Source: Flavobacterium sp. NKUCC04_CG (GTDB lineage Bacteria > Bacteroidota > Bacteroidia > Flavobacteriales > Flavobacteriaceae). Taken from it: a stretch of DNA of 64,000 bases. The notes beneath the pieces were generated by a model that searched no databases, was not told where the DNA came from, and saw nothing but the letters and a program-made list of their open reading frames with translations. The position numbers and the translations under genes were made by a program. This document shows, in pieces, positions 26,670-36,593 of the stretch; position 1 is the stretch's first letter, and every line of letters starts with the position of its first letter. The stretch spans positions 231,139 through 295,138 of the forward strand of contig NZ_JAHKRA010000002.1 in the NCBI RefSeq assembly GCF_019345525.1, given 5' to 3'.

Positions 26670-27125
26670 ATGAAAAATTCTCTAAAAAAGTTAATCCTAT
26701 TACTGTGTATTTTTTCGACCATCAGCTTTGTAACTTCCTGTTCCTCAAGATATATTAAAGTGGTCAATGCCGATGCTAAAACCGAATTTGGAATAACAAT
26801 GACAACGCCTTCTCAAGGGATGTTTTTTGTGGAAAACAAAAAAATTACGGGCTCCAAAAGTGCATTGGAATATCATAACAGAATCGCAAATTCTCTTTAT
26901 AATGACTATGGTCCGTCAACAGATAAACGTTTTGTTGGCAGCACTAACGCCAGACAATTAAAATTTATTACAAAAGATAAAACGTACTTGATAGACATTA
27001 CAAAATTAAATGACCGAACAGCAATGATTTTGTTTGATGGAAACAACAAACCTTCTATAGTGTACAATCCAAAAAATTACGAAAAACGATTTTTAAAAAA
27101 TTTATATTACAATAAAACTAAATGA
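26670..27125 (+). CDS. Small predicted lipoprotein
   Basis: 151 residues. Lipoprotein signal: hydrophobic core LILLLCIFSTISF then VTSC with Cys24 as the likely lipid anchor. The mature part is basic and mixed alpha/beta (FGITMTTPSQGMFFVENKKITG; LKFITKDKTYLIDITKLND). Not recognised. It overlaps the following gene by 4 bp (ATGA), so the two secreted proteins probably form a unit in the envelope. Confidence 0.7.
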   Translation: MKNSLKKLILLLCIFSTISFVTSCSSRYIKVVNADAKTEFGITMTTPSQGMFFVENKKITGSKSALEYHNRIANSLYNDYGPSTDKRFVGSTNARQLKFITKDKTYLIDITKLNDRTAMILFDGNNKPSIVYNPKNYEKRFLKNLYYNKTK

Positions 27126-27826
27126 AAAACATCCCAAGCATCTTTATTTTCTTCATTTTTAGCTTTTGTGCTTTTGCACAAGAACATACCCAAACAGACG
27201 GAAAAGCATCCTTTGCCCTATCCTATACTTTTACTACCGATGTAAAAAACGATTCTAAGCTTCAGGACAACACCTACACTCGGGAAGTAGAAATACACAA
27301 AACAAGACTTAGCGACAAAATAGTCAAATATGATTTTTTCTGTCTGAATATAGAAATTAAAGGTCCTAATAATAAAAGTTACCTAAAGAAAGTGGCCTAT
27401 GCTTTTGATGAAATATCGGTCTTGGTCAATGTAAATGGACGAATAATTGAGGTTACAAAACCAGCCGACATGGATGAGAGATGGGAAAAAACGAAGGGAA
27501 AAATACTTTTAGATTATAAAGGGGAAGTCATTACTAATTATTTAAAAGAAATCGATCAAACCATAGAAGACAAAGAAAAACTTACCGCTTTTTTACAAAG
27601 TGATACGATGTATGGATTATTTCTAAAAGCATTATCAGAAATAGATAATCCCATAAAATCATCAAAAATAAAAACAAAAGAAGGTTTAAAAATAATTACT
27701 CCCGAGCCTAAATCTATAGACGAAACAGTACAATATACTTTTCAAAATCATATTTTAAATAATGCCGTTAAAACCGTTCCTAATATGCAATACGAAATAA
27801 AACTTATAGGACCGATTACGCCATAA
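27122..27826 (+). CDS. Secreted hypothetical protein coupled to lipoprotein
   Basis: 234 residues with signal peptide MKNIPSIFIFFIFSFCAFAQ. The mature part begins like a family of beta-rich periplasmic proteins (KASFALSYTFTTDV) and contains a helical middle (YLKEIDQTIEDKEKLTAFLQSD). No catalytic motif seen; unrecognised. The ATG overlaps the stop of the lipoprotein gene, so expression is coupled. Confidence 0.7.
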   Translation: MKNIPSIFIFFIFSFCAFAQEHTQTDGKASFALSYTFTTDVKNDSKLQDNTYTREVEIHKTRLSDKIVKYDFFCLNIEIKGPNNKSYLKKVAYAFDEISVLVNVNGRIIEVTKPADMDERWEKTKGKILLDYKGEVITNYLKEIDQTIEDKEKLTAFLQSDTMYGLFLKALSEIDNPIKSSKIKTKEGLKIITPEPKSIDETVQYTFQNHILNNAVKTVPNMQYEIKLIGPITP

Positions 27827-27922
27827 TTACAATTTCCATACTCCGTTTAGATGTTTTTAGTGTTACGATTGCGCTTAAAACACCACTCCTCGATGTTAAA
27901 CAAATGAACAGGTTTGTTTTGG

Positions 27923-28336
27923 CTATAATCCAGTAGATTTTACAAAAATATACGGAGGATTTTCCATATATATTTTCAAGGTATCCTTGGTGGGGTTTAA
28001 CAGATAGTTAAAAATATCTTCTTCTCCTTTTGACTTGAAGTCACCAGGTGTTAGATAATAAATCTTAGATGCGTCATTGTACCAATACCTACCTCTATTG
28101 TGATCATATTTATTAGTATAAATACTATACTCATAGGTTATTACCTCAAAATCGGTAAAATGCTCGTATAAAGGATTTTTATTCTCTTCCTGGTCTAGGT
28201 GACGCCACCAACCTTTCAACGCTTCTGAGTGCTCTTGATTTTTGTAATGCTCCTTTAAATCTTTTGCCTCATTTTCACAAGAAACAAAAGCCAAAATGGC
28301 GAAAATAGCAAGTGTTTTAAAGTTTAGTAATTTCAT
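27923..28336 (-). CDS. Small predicted lipoprotein
   Basis: 137 residues from the ATG at 28336, chosen because it gives a proper lipoprotein signal (MKLLNFKTLAIFAILAFVSC, Cys20). The frame extends 21 codons upstream, but that part would disrupt the signal. The mature protein is acidic with aromatic strands (WWRHLDQEEN, RYWYNDASKIYYLTPGDF, DTLKIYMENPPYIFVKS), probably a small beta-sandwich. Function unknown. Monocistronic. Confidence 0.7.
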   Translation of the reverse strand: MKLLNFKTLAIFAILAFVSCENEAKDLKEHYKNQEHSEALKGWWRHLDQEENKNPLYEHFTDFEVITYEYSIYTNKYDHNRGRYWYNDASKIYYLTPGDFKSKGEEDIFNYLLNPTKDTLKIYMENPPYIFVKSTGL

Positions 28337-29237
28337 TCTTACGGTATTTGTACTGTTGTATGTTTGTTTTTTTATTTTAATAATCATTTGCGGCATCACT
28401 TTCCGATGAGTAGCTTTTACCGCTCACATCTTTAGATTTACACCGACTGAGCTACAGTGCGGCAAGCTTATTTCATCCATTTATAAAACCTCTTCAATTG
28501 CATATGGTCGCTTTCAAATGTAGCCAATCTTACTATATTATCCACTAAAATAATACAGCCCAAACAATAAACCTATTTCATTGATATTGTGAATACTATA
28601 ATTCCTTGCATCACCTAACAGCGCTGATATTTTAGGGAATCAGCATTTTACAGTCTATTAAAATCAATCAACAGTTTTATTTTCCGAAGATAAAGTTGGA
28701 CAGGGTGCGCATAGTCCAAAAATAACTATTAACCCATTTATGATTTCGGTTTTTATTGTATTGGAAAACCTCCTATCCAATTTGAATGCGTTGGTTAATT
28801 GAGAGCATCTCGAGCTCACTCTAAGATTTCAATAACAAACAAGCTGCGCTAACTAGTCCCATCCTACCGTATAATTACAGCTATAATGTCTCCACTAAAA
28901 GAATTTTTCAAAGTATTGAAAACAATGTCATGGTATCGGAATTGTAAAATTTAACATCAATATTTCAATCAATAAATAAGATTTCTTTTTTTATTTTATA
29001 TTTTTTTTTATTTTAGCCAACAGTAAATGACTCATGCTTAGATTAATGCATAAAATAAAATTCGAATTTACTAATCCCCTCCTACGTAAATCTCTAAATC
29101 TTTGGCGAAAATTCAACCAATAAAGTTGTACAATAGACTCCACGATTTTATCTAAAAAGGTGCTGACATTCCAGCAAAAAACAAGACAGCATACAGTAAT
29201 CATAAGCAAGGTTCATTAGATTTAAAATTGGATTATT
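28337..29237. other. Long intergenic region with a tRNA-like remnant
   Basis: No supported gene over ~900 bp. On the minus strand at about 28465-28390, GTAGCTCAGTCGGT is a perfect tRNA D-arm core preceded by a GCCGCACT acceptor-like start, but there is no TTCGAATCC T-loop and the acceptor does not pair properly, so it is at best a decayed tRNA. AAGCTGCGCTAACTAGTCCC near 28850 resembles AAGCTGTGCTAACTAATCCC at 40745. Otherwise unremarkable AT-rich DNA. Confidence 0.35.
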
Positions 29238-30053
29238 ATGATATGCACTAGAACTCTTATCTTCTTGCTTTTTATTTTTTGCTTCACTGCTAAATCACAT
29301 GGTCAAACTGCGGAAAAATTATTTGGAGAAGAATCGACTAAATTTAGTTTTGTACTACAACCATCCATACTTAGAGGCTATGAATTAGGAATTGGTCCTG
29401 AAAGGGTTACAGACAAGACCCCAGGCATTTCATTTAACAATTCTTTTTCGCCACAATTTGGTTTTTTTTACAATTTTTATCAGAAAAACAATTTTAATTT
29501 CAAAGCTGGTATTATAGCAAAAGCATTTATTCCGACCTTTAATCTCCATATTCCCAATGACATTTTAAATGCAGGCTACGATTATTCTAGTGGTTTAGAC
29601 CATTTCGAAATGGCAAATCAATTTGTTATTTCGGAAACGTTTAAAACAGAATATTTTTATAATATCACTGATAAATTAAATTTGGTAATTGGCTTAGGTA
29701 TTAGTTTAGACATCCGAACCAGTGGAGGAAATGATCAATTGACGGTTGGTATATATGACTACAACCAAGAAACCTATCAAACGATTTTTTCAGTAGAATC
29801 TAATGAACAACAAGTTACCGGTTCAATAGATTTTTCATTGGGTTTAAATTACAAAACAAATTTCGGTTTGTTTCAGTTGGAGTTTTTTAGTAATTCTCAA
29901 TTATTGTCTTATCCTAAACAGGGTATTTATCAATTTCATTTAAATCAACAAGAACCTCAAATAGGTGTTTATACCATAAAAGGAGATTACATCGGACTTG
30001 CGGTAATCTTTACGCCTGCCCAAGGTTGGCTGAAAAAGAAATCTAAAGTATAA
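29238..30053 (+). CDS. Outer-membrane beta-barrel-like protein
   Basis: 271 residues with signal peptide (MICTRTLIFLLFIFCFTAKSHG). The mature protein is a series of alternating amphipathic strands (FGFFYNFYQKNNFNFKAGIIAKAF; YNITDKLNLVIGLGISLDI; FSLGLNYKTNFGLFQLEFF), typical of an 8-12-stranded porin-like barrel in Bacteroidota. It ends in a short basic tail. Transport or adhesion role unknown. Single gene, followed by a bidirectional terminator. Confidence 0.7.
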   Translation: MICTRTLIFLLFIFCFTAKSHGQTAEKLFGEESTKFSFVLQPSILRGYELGIGPERVTDKTPGISFNNSFSPQFGFFYNFYQKNNFNFKAGIIAKAFIPTFNLHIPNDILNAGYDYSSGLDHFEMANQFVISETFKTEYFYNITDKLNLVIGLGISLDIRTSGGNDQLTVGIYDYNQETYQTIFSVESNEQQVTGSIDFSLGLNYKTNFGLFQLEFFSNSQLLSYPKQGIYQFHLNQQEPQIGVYTIKGDYIGLAVIFTPAQGWLKKKSKV

Positions 30054-30120
30054 TACCCGATTGTATCATCGTTTTTTGTAGGATTAAGTACGATGACACA
30101 AAGCGATGGTTTTTATATAG

Positions 30121-30158
30121 AAAAAAGGCAATAATGGGAAAACCACTATTGCCTTTTT
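30121..30158. terminator. Bidirectional terminator between convergent genes
   Basis: AAAAGGCAATAATGG / CCACTATTGCCTTTT pair over ~15 bp with one G-U-type mismatch and a short loop, with A-runs and T-runs on both sides. It serves the barrel gene (plus) and the RND efflux operon (minus), whose stops lie on either side. Confidence 0.85.
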
Positions 30159-30180
30159 AGTAACTGCGCCTTAAGCACTA

Positions 30181-31275
30181 TTATTTATTGATTTTACCCT
30201 CTTTAATTTCTTCAGACGGTTTTACTATAATTTTGTCCTGAGCAGAAATATTCCCGAAAACTTCGGTTAGCGTATCCATTTGTGCACCGATGCTGATGGG
30301 AATTCGCTGAACCTCATCGTCATTTAAAGTCAAAACATAAATTCCCGATTGGGTTTGTAACACGCTTTTGCTATTAACCCAATTCGATGGTTTTTTGCGT
30401 TGTAATTTTAGTTTTACTTGAGCGTAGTCGCCTCCTTGCAGTTCTCCTGCTGCATTGTTTACATCAAATTCCAACTTTAATGCGCGATCGTGTTGATCGA
30501 GCATACCGGAACTACGAGAAAGTACCGCATCAAAGGTTTTGCCTGGTTGTGAGCTTACTGTAAATGTCGCCGTCATACCGTCCTTTACGGATGAGGCGTG
30601 TTTTTCGGGTAATGATAGGGTGAGTCGCAATTTATTTGCCTGTGCCATCACAAACAAAGGGGTATTGGCACCGCTACCGGCCAGGGCACCTACCGATACA
30701 TTTCGCTCTGTAATTATTCCGTCAAAAGGTGCTGTAATACGTAAATATTGCTGTAGTTGTGACGAATGTGCCGTACCCGATTTGGTGGCTTCATAAGCCG
30801 ATTTGGCGCTTTCCATAGCACTCTTAGCACGGTCCAATTCAATCGCAGCTACGGCACCCGTCGTTTTAGAAGCTTCGACCAAACGATCGAAAGCTTGTTT
30901 GGCGTATAGGTAATCGCTATAAGACTTTTGCTCGGTGGATTTGGTAGCCAAGTACTGCTGTTGCATTTCGGGCGCTTCCAATACCGCCAAAAGCTGTCCT
31001 TTTCGAACGCGATCGCCACGGTCAACCTGTATTTGTTTTACAAATCCACTGACTTTAGCATAAACCACCACTTGTTCAAACGGTTTTAGTTCTGCCGGAA
31101 CCGATATCTCGTATTCGGGATTGATCACTTGCACAAGGGCTGTTTGATGTGTAATCGCTTTAGTTTCTAGAGCCTCCTTTACTGCTGTTTTTGGTTGGGA
31201 ACAAGCCCCAAAAAACAAGGCTACGGTCGCACCTACTAGACTCGCTTTTTTATTTTTTATTATACTGTAATACAT
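30181..31275 (-). CDS. RND efflux periplasmic adaptor (membrane fusion lipoprotein)
   Basis: 364 residues. Lipoprotein signal ending LFFGAC (Cys25). Then the HlyD/MFP order: barrel-type start VSGFVKQIQVDRGDRVRKGQLLAVL (half lipoyl domain), helical hairpin (KSTEQKSYSDYLYAKQAF ... RAKSAMESAKSAYEATKSG), second lipoyl half ITAPFDGIITERNVSVG, and the beta-barrel/proximal domains (KVKLQRKKPSNWVNSKSVLQTQSGIYVLT). It bridges the RND pump and the TolC-like channel across the periplasm. Last gene of the operon, 18 bp after the pump. Confidence 0.92.
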   Translation of the reverse strand: MYYSIIKNKKASLVGATVALFFGACSQPKTAVKEALETKAITHQTALVQVINPEYEISVPAELKPFEQVVVYAKVSGFVKQIQVDRGDRVRKGQLLAVLEAPEMQQQYLATKSTEQKSYSDYLYAKQAFDRLVEASKTTGAVAAIELDRAKSAMESAKSAYEATKSGTAHSSQLQQYLRITAPFDGIITERNVSVGALAGSGANTPLFVMAQANKLRLTLSLPEKHASSVKDGMTATFTVSSQPGKTFDAVLSRSSGMLDQHDRALKLEFDVNNAAGELQGGDYAQVKLKLQRKKPSNWVNSKSVLQTQSGIYVLTLNDDEVQRIPISIGAQMDTLTEVFGNISAQDKIIVKPSEEIKEGKINK

Positions 31276-31293
31276 CGTTTTATATTTTGGATA

Positions 31294-34200
31294 TTATTGC
31301 TTTACGGATTGTTCTAAAAAATTCTTGTTTTCAATATCGTCTGGATCTAAAGTCGGACTGATAATAGAGGTTCTTGACATGATTGAAGAAAAGAAATGTG
31401 GTACTAGGAGTAAAATGGTAACCGTAGAAGCGATAAGTCCCCCGATTACCGCTCTGCCCAAAGGGGCTATTTGTTCGGAACCATCGCCCAAGCCTAAGGC
31501 CATAGGCAACATACCGGCAAACATGGCCGCCGCTGTCATCAATACCGGTCGCAATCTTGACGATGCCGCCAATCTGGCTGCATTAGCCGGTTTTAGCGCC
31601 AGGTTTTTACGGTAATATTCTGCCTGATTTACCAGTAAAACCGCGTTGGATACTGACACTCCCAAAGACATAATGATTCCCATATAGGATTGCAGGTTAA
31701 GCGTACTGCCGGTGAGGAAAAGTAAAATAAGACTTCCCGCAATTACCGCTGGTAAAACCGAAAGTATTACCAAAGGAATTTTAAACGATTGGTAATAGGC
31801 CGCTAACATCAGGAAAATAACAATGATAGCCACTCCCAATCCTGTCAAAAGACTGTCCAAGGTATCGTCTAACAATTGCAAGGTTCCCTCTGTCCATACG
31901 CTGATACCGCGTGGTGTTTCACCCACAGCTACAATCGCTTGTTTTACCGCTCGTGATGCCGTACCCAAATCTTTGTTATATACATTGGCAATCACCGTAA
32001 CATATCTGTTGGGACCTTTGCGGTTTACCTGTGCAGGACTGCTCACTCTTTTAATGGTGGCAACGTCTTCGAGTACCGGGCGTAGATGTCCCTTTTTCAA
32101 TGGAATCGAACGCAGCTTTTCCTCCGATTGCATGATGCGTTCCGGTATCTGAACCTGTACTTGGAATACCAAACCCGATTTGGGATCGATCCACAGGTTT
32201 TTGTCTGTAAAACGCGTCGATGATGTTGCGGTTACTAAACTACGAGTAACATCCTGCATCGTTAGTCCAAACTGTCCCGCCAAATCGCGATTCACCTCGA
32301 TTTCCAAAGTGGGATAGGCAACGGGTTCTGCAATGCGAATATCTCGTAAATAGGGAATTTCCTTTAAATTGGCTTCTATTTTAGAGGCGTGGGCAAAGGC
32401 TGCCTTTACTTGGTTCGCTCCTACTTTTATCTCTATAGGTGTCATCGCACCCTGTCCCATGATTTTTTCCGTTAGTTCCATCGGTTCAAAATTGATAACC
32501 ACCTCCGGATGCTTTTTGGCAATGCTGGTTCGAATGTTTTCTTTAAGTTCTTCTATGGAACCGCTGTACACACTTTGGTTAACAGATACTTGTAAAACAG
32601 CCTCGTGAGAGGAATTGGTAAATAGGAAAATGGGATTAATAGGTGAACCCGCTGGGTGCATACCGACAAAAGCAGAAGTAATGTTCAATCCGTTTTCCGG
32701 TAGTTCGGCTTTGATATCGTCAGTAATGGCTTTGACAATTTGCTCTGTTTTTTCTATTCTACTACCCGACGGTGCCTGAATACGCAATTGAAAATCACCG
32801 TTATTAGACAAGGGCATCACATCCGTACCAACTACAGTTAATAATAGTGCAGCGATACTACCGGCAATAAGTACATATACCACAAAAAGCGGTAATGCCT
32901 TGGTGGACCATTTGCGCATACGAAAGGAATAGTTCACTCTGAATTTCTCAAAAAAAGCGCGTTTCCTCGGTGTATTGGCAACCTTGTTATGCTTGTCCTT
33001 CATCATCCAATTCGCCAATATGGGCACAAAGGTTTGCGAGGCCAAGAAAGAAGCAATCATCGCAAAGGCCACAGCCATAGACAACGGCATAAACATGTCC
33101 TTAGGAATACCTGTCATTATAAAAGCCGGTGTCAACACCGCAAGTATACAGAATAGGATGAGCAATTTTGGAATGGATATTTCTATCAAGGCATCGAGTA
33201 TGGCTCGTTGTTTGGGTTTTTCCAATTCCATATGCTGGTGAATGTTCTCAATGGTGACGGTGGCCTCATCGACTAAAATACCGATGGATAAAGCCAAACC
33301 ACTCAGCGTCATGATATTGATGGTTTGCCCAAAAAGGTATAATACGGTAACAGCCGAAAGTATAGCAATGGGAATGGTAAATACCACTATCAAGGCTCCG
33401 CGTACATCGCCCAAAAACAACAAAATAACCAAACCGGTAAAAATAGCTCCCAACAACCCCTCGTGAATCAGGTTGGACAACGAACGCTCGATATAGATGG
33501 ATTGATCAAATTCATAACTGACCTTGACATCTTCTGGCAATTGTTCTTTTAGTTTTGGAATCGAGGCTTTTAGATTTTCTACTGCATCCAAAGTCGAGGC
33601 ATCTGCTTTTTTGATAATCGGTAAGTACACCGAGCGCTTTCCATTGATTAACGCATAACCCACCGTTTGGTCTGCTCCATCCTCTACTCTAGCCACATCA
33701 CCCACATAAACCGTGCGATGGTCGCTGGTTGTAATTGGAGTTTTCATTAATTCTTCCGGACCTTTTGCTATGGAGTTGATCGGAGTCATCAGGTTTTCAT
33801 CGCCTATACGGATGTTACCCGCAGGCGACGGAAAACTGCTTTTGGTAATGGCAATAGTAATCTCTTCCGGACTTAGTCCATTGGCTTGCATGGCTTCGGG
33901 ATCGATGTTGACAACCAATGATCGAATCGTACCTCCAAACGGAGCTGGTGATGTAATCCCAGGGATTTCTGTAAACATCGGTCTTACCCGTGTAATAGCT
34001 AAAGTTTGAAGTTCGTTAACGGAGCGCTGATCACTTTCAAACACCAACTGTCCGATGGGCAAAGAACTGCCGTCAAATCGAACCACCATAGGCGGTACGG
34101 CTCCTGCTGGCAAAAATCCCATCGCTCTGGATACCGAGGTGGAAACCTCTCCGGCAGCTTGTGCCATATTGGTTCCCGGATAAAAGGTAAGCTTCATCAG

Positions 34201-34467
34201 GGTTAACCCCTGAACGCTTTTAAAATCGATGTTCTTGACCCCACTTACAAAGAGCAGTACTTTTTGGAATTCATTGGCCATAAAACCGTCCATATAAGCG
34301 GGAGTTAGTCCTCCGTAGGGCATGGCGATATACATAGCAGGTAATTCTACCTCGGGAAATATATCTATGTTTATTTTCTTTATAGTGCTGTAAGAAAAGA
34401 AAATGAGGGCAAGCACAACCACCATAATGGCAATAGGCTTTCTTAATGCAAATCTAATCAGGTTCAT
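31294..34467 (-). CDS. RND multidrug efflux pump, AcrB/MexB-like
   Basis: 1057 residues, normal for the family. N-terminal first helix (KPIAIMVVVLALIFFSYSTI), two large periplasmic loops, and the TM4 signature LSIGILVDEATVTIENIHQH, whose acidic residues form the proton relay. Late signature GIIMSLGVSVSNAVLLVNQAEYY and RLRPVLMTAAAMFAGMLPMA follow. It is an inner-membrane proton-driven exporter. The sequence suggests the HAE (organic drug) rather than the metal branch, but the substrate is not determinable. Operon order is outer-membrane factor, pump, adaptor. Confidence 0.93.
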   Translation of the reverse strand: MNLIRFALRKPIAIMVVVLALIFFSYSTIKKINIDIFPEVELPAMYIAMPYGGLTPAYMDGFMANEFQKVLLFVSGVKNIDFKSVQGLTLMKLTFYPGTNMAQAAGEVSTSVSRAMGFLPAGAVPPMVVRFDGSSLPIGQLVFESDQRSVNELQTLAITRVRPMFTEIPGITSPAPFGGTIRSLVVNIDPEAMQANGLSPEEITIAITKSSFPSPAGNIRIGDENLMTPINSIAKGPEELMKTPITTSDHRTVYVGDVARVEDGADQTVGYALINGKRSVYLPIIKKADASTLDAVENLKASIPKLKEQLPEDVKVSYEFDQSIYIERSLSNLIHEGLLGAIFTGLVILLFLGDVRGALIVVFTIPIAILSAVTVLYLFGQTINIMTLSGLALSIGILVDEATVTIENIHQHMELEKPKQRAILDALIEISIPKLLILFCILAVLTPAFIMTGIPKDMFMPLSMAVAFAMIASFLASQTFVPILANWMMKDKHNKVANTPRKRAFFEKFRVNYSFRMRKWSTKALPLFVVYVLIAGSIAALLLTVVGTDVMPLSNNGDFQLRIQAPSGSRIEKTEQIVKAITDDIKAELPENGLNITSAFVGMHPAGSPINPIFLFTNSSHEAVLQVSVNQSVYSGSIEELKENIRTSIAKKHPEVVINFEPMELTEKIMGQGAMTPIEIKVGANQVKAAFAHASKIEANLKEIPYLRDIRIAEPVAYPTLEIEVNRDLAGQFGLTMQDVTRSLVTATSSTRFTDKNLWIDPKSGLVFQVQVQIPERIMQSEEKLRSIPLKKGHLRPVLEDVATIKRVSSPAQVNRKGPNRYVTVIANVYNKDLGTASRAVKQAIVAVGETPRGISVWTEGTLQLLDDTLDSLLTGLGVAIIVIFLMLAAYYQSFKIPLVILSVLPAVIAGSLILLFLTGSTLNLQSYMGIIMSLGVSVSNAVLLVNQAEYYRKNLALKPANAARLAASSRLRPVLMTAAAMFAGMLPMALGLGDGSEQIAPLGRAVIGGLIASTVTILLLVPHFFSSIMSRTSIISPTLDPDDIENKNFLEQSVKQ

Positions 34468-34476
34468 AGGTAAGGC

Positions 34477-35862
34477 TTATAGGTGGTTAAACAAATAGTC
34501 GAAATCGGTGGTCAGCTCCGCCTCATAAGCGAGTTGCATCCAATAGTCGCGAGAAGCTTCCATGTGAAGGTTTGCCGCTTGCTCGAGTAAATTTTGTATC
34601 TGCAATAATTCACTCAAGGCTATCAGACCGCTTTTATACCGAGCCAAATACATCTGATATGCCGCTTGCGATTGCTTAACGGCCTGATCTGTTTGTATAA
34701 GCTGTTGGTATTGTTGAGCTATTTTCGATTGTGAAGCCGCCAAATCAGCCTGCATGGCTTGCTTGTATTGCAACTGTAACTGTTGTACACTTTCTGCTTC
34801 TTTAAAAAGTTTTTCCCCCTTGAGGTGATCGCGTTGCAAGGCGCTAATATCCCAAGTGATGCCAATGCCCACAAGATAGTTGGTCGCGGTATTATTAAAG
34901 CCGTCTTTCCACGATCCCGACACCGGTTCGTTGGTTTGGATGCCGGTTCCTCGATAGGAATAACCTCCCAATAAACTGACAGTAGGCAAAGACGCTCTTT
35001 TTTGAGCTTCACCACTCAAGGTATAATATTGGGATTTCTCTTCTAAGGCATGGAGAATCGGATGTGCCGAATCTACACTGCTAAACTGATTTACAGCCCC
35101 CTGTGACAGCTGAATAAATCGCTCCGAAGATTCCATATAATCAACGGTATCTCCGCCATAAAGCTCCAATAACTTAATCAGCGATGCATTTTTAAATCCT
35201 TCCCATTTATGCTGTTCTCCCAAAGCTTGGATGTGCGATGAAGAAGCCAACAGACTATCAGCTGCAGGTCTGAGTCCCGATGCCGATAACCCAGCAGTAG
35301 TTTTGCGGATATCATTCAAACGTTCCACCTGCTTTTGAGTCCAATTCCATTTGGCCTGATTGTATAAAAGATTGATATACCGTTCGGACAACAGCTTTTT
35401 TAAACGGAGTAAATAAGCCTCTTTTTCACTGAGTGCTTGCTGGTATAAAGCTCCTGCTGCTTGGTTTTGCTTGCGCAATTTTCCGAAGGAATACAATTCC
35501 CAATTCACTGTTGCTGAAGCAAAAGTATTGGCCGCCGAAGTACTACTTTCTATAGGAACAGCGGCACCGCTTACATTAAAGAAACCCGCTTGCGGAAAAA
35601 AAGCGCCTAAACTCCCCTCATAAGTGCCGTAGGTGTTCTGTGCCTGTGCTTTGAGCTGTGGCAGTTGGTTGCTTTTTACCGCTCTTTGCTGATAATTTGC
35701 CGCTTCAACTTCGGCTGTTTTGGATTTGATACCCGAATAGTAATCTGCTACCTGAGACCATAAACTGCCCAAGTTATTTTCTTTTGGTTGCTGTGCATAT
35801 ACGGGAAATGCAACAGCCATGACAAAGCCCCATAAGGCCGCTGCCAAAATATGTTTCATCAT
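34477..35862 (-). CDS. TolC-type outer-membrane efflux protein
   Basis: About 461 residues from the ATG at 35862, which opens a signal peptide (MMKHILAAALWGFVMAVAFPVYAQ); the frame goes up to a TTG at 35898. Two OEP repeats of long helices: AEVEAANYQQRAVKSNQLPQLKAQAQN and LQLQYKQAMQADLAASQSKIAQQYQQL, each with a SxxxxxP turn (RASLPTVSLLGGYSY). The ending YKSGLIALSELLQIQNLLEQA is classic. It is the outer-membrane channel of the tripartite pump, 10 bp before the pump gene. Confidence 0.92.
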   Translation of the reverse strand: MMKHILAAALWGFVMAVAFPVYAQQPKENNLGSLWSQVADYYSGIKSKTAEVEAANYQQRAVKSNQLPQLKAQAQNTYGTYEGSLGAFFPQAGFFNVSGAAVPIESSTSAANTFASATVNWELYSFGKLRKQNQAAGALYQQALSEKEAYLLRLKKLLSERYINLLYNQAKWNWTQKQVERLNDIRKTTAGLSASGLRPAADSLLASSSHIQALGEQHKWEGFKNASLIKLLELYGGDTVDYMESSERFIQLSQGAVNQFSSVDSAHPILHALEEKSQYYTLSGEAQKRASLPTVSLLGGYSYRGTGIQTNEPVSGSWKDGFNNTATNYLVGIGITWDISALQRDHLKGEKLFKEAESVQQLQLQYKQAMQADLAASQSKIAQQYQQLIQTDQAVKQSQAAYQMYLARYKSGLIALSELLQIQNLLEQAANLHMEASRDYWMQLAYEAELTTDFDYLFNHL

Positions 35863-35968
35863 ATTATTGTACCGATTTTGACGCGATTGCATAGGCAATC
35901 AGACATCATGTTAAAATAAAAAAAGGAAATACACCTATAAAACTATTGCGTTTTACAAGTAAAGGAAA

Positions 35969-36361
35969 TTACAGTGTGTAATGGATAATCAGCTTTTTAT
36001 ATTCCAAAAAGAGGGGAATAGCCGTTTGTATTTTGCCACTATCGCTATAAACAGGGTGTTTATCTTCTTTGTTTTCCAAGCGAAAGTTAAAGACAAAGAA
36101 TACCGCAACGGTAAAAATAAGTAATGGTAATACATCGTTATCTGCTAACGAAAACTTTTGTATAATAGTAGTGTCTTCCGTTTGGAATTCAGCACATTTT
36201 TCAACAGCAATAGTAGATGTATGCTTACTGCCTTTGGGAAAACCCTGTTCGGTGTTTATCGGCAAACCCGTTAAGGTTTTAATATTGCCTTTAACCGGAC
36301 AAGACGTGAGCAGTACCATCAATATCACAGCAATAACATAGCCGTATTGCTTGTAATTCAT
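35969..36361 (-). CDS. Small lipoprotein heading the RND operon
   Basis: About 130 residues from the ATG at 36361 (an ATG nine codons earlier, 36388, is possible). The signal ends MVLLTSC, a lipobox. The mature part has a soluble stretch with one Cys and a hydrophobic segment (LPLLIFTVAVFFVFNF, ~86-101 from this start), so it may be anchored twice. Small proteins of this kind often precede cation/drug efflux operons in Bacteroidota, but its role is unknown. It is separated from the TolC-like gene by ~105 bp on the same strand. Confidence 0.65.
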   Translation of the reverse strand: MNYKQYGYVIAVILMVLLTSCPVKGNIKTLTGLPINTEQGFPKGSKHTSTIAVEKCAEFQTEDTTIIQKFSLADNDVLPLLIFTVAVFFVFNFRLENKEDKHPVYSDSGKIQTAIPLFLEYKKLIIHYTL

Positions 36362-36593
36362 AGCGCTATTGGATACTGTCTTATTCATATGGCGACTAAA
36401 TTAGTTTTATTTGTCGTAACCCGCAAGTATAAAAATTGTTTTATGATTTTTAACACTTTAGTAAAGGGATTAACTGTCGCATTTTAGGTATCAATTCGCT
36501 ATTGCGTTTGTCCACATATACTTCTATCTATTTAGGCTTCATTTTTATCGTCAAAAATTTTTCAAAAATAAAGCGTCAACGCTCAGACTTCAT

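Noticed and set aside
28390..28465. Functional tRNA gene
   Set aside because: The D-arm core is perfect but the T-loop is absent and the acceptor stem does not pair.
31325..34206. Several 66-109 aa plus-strand ORFs opposite the RND genes
   Set aside because: They are antisense shadows in a GC-richer, highly conserved gene; no independent features.
31294..34467. Heavy-metal (CusA/CzcA) RND pump
   Set aside because: The TM4 motif reads GILVDEATVTIEN and the adaptor lacks Met/His-rich metal sites; the drug (HAE) branch fits better.
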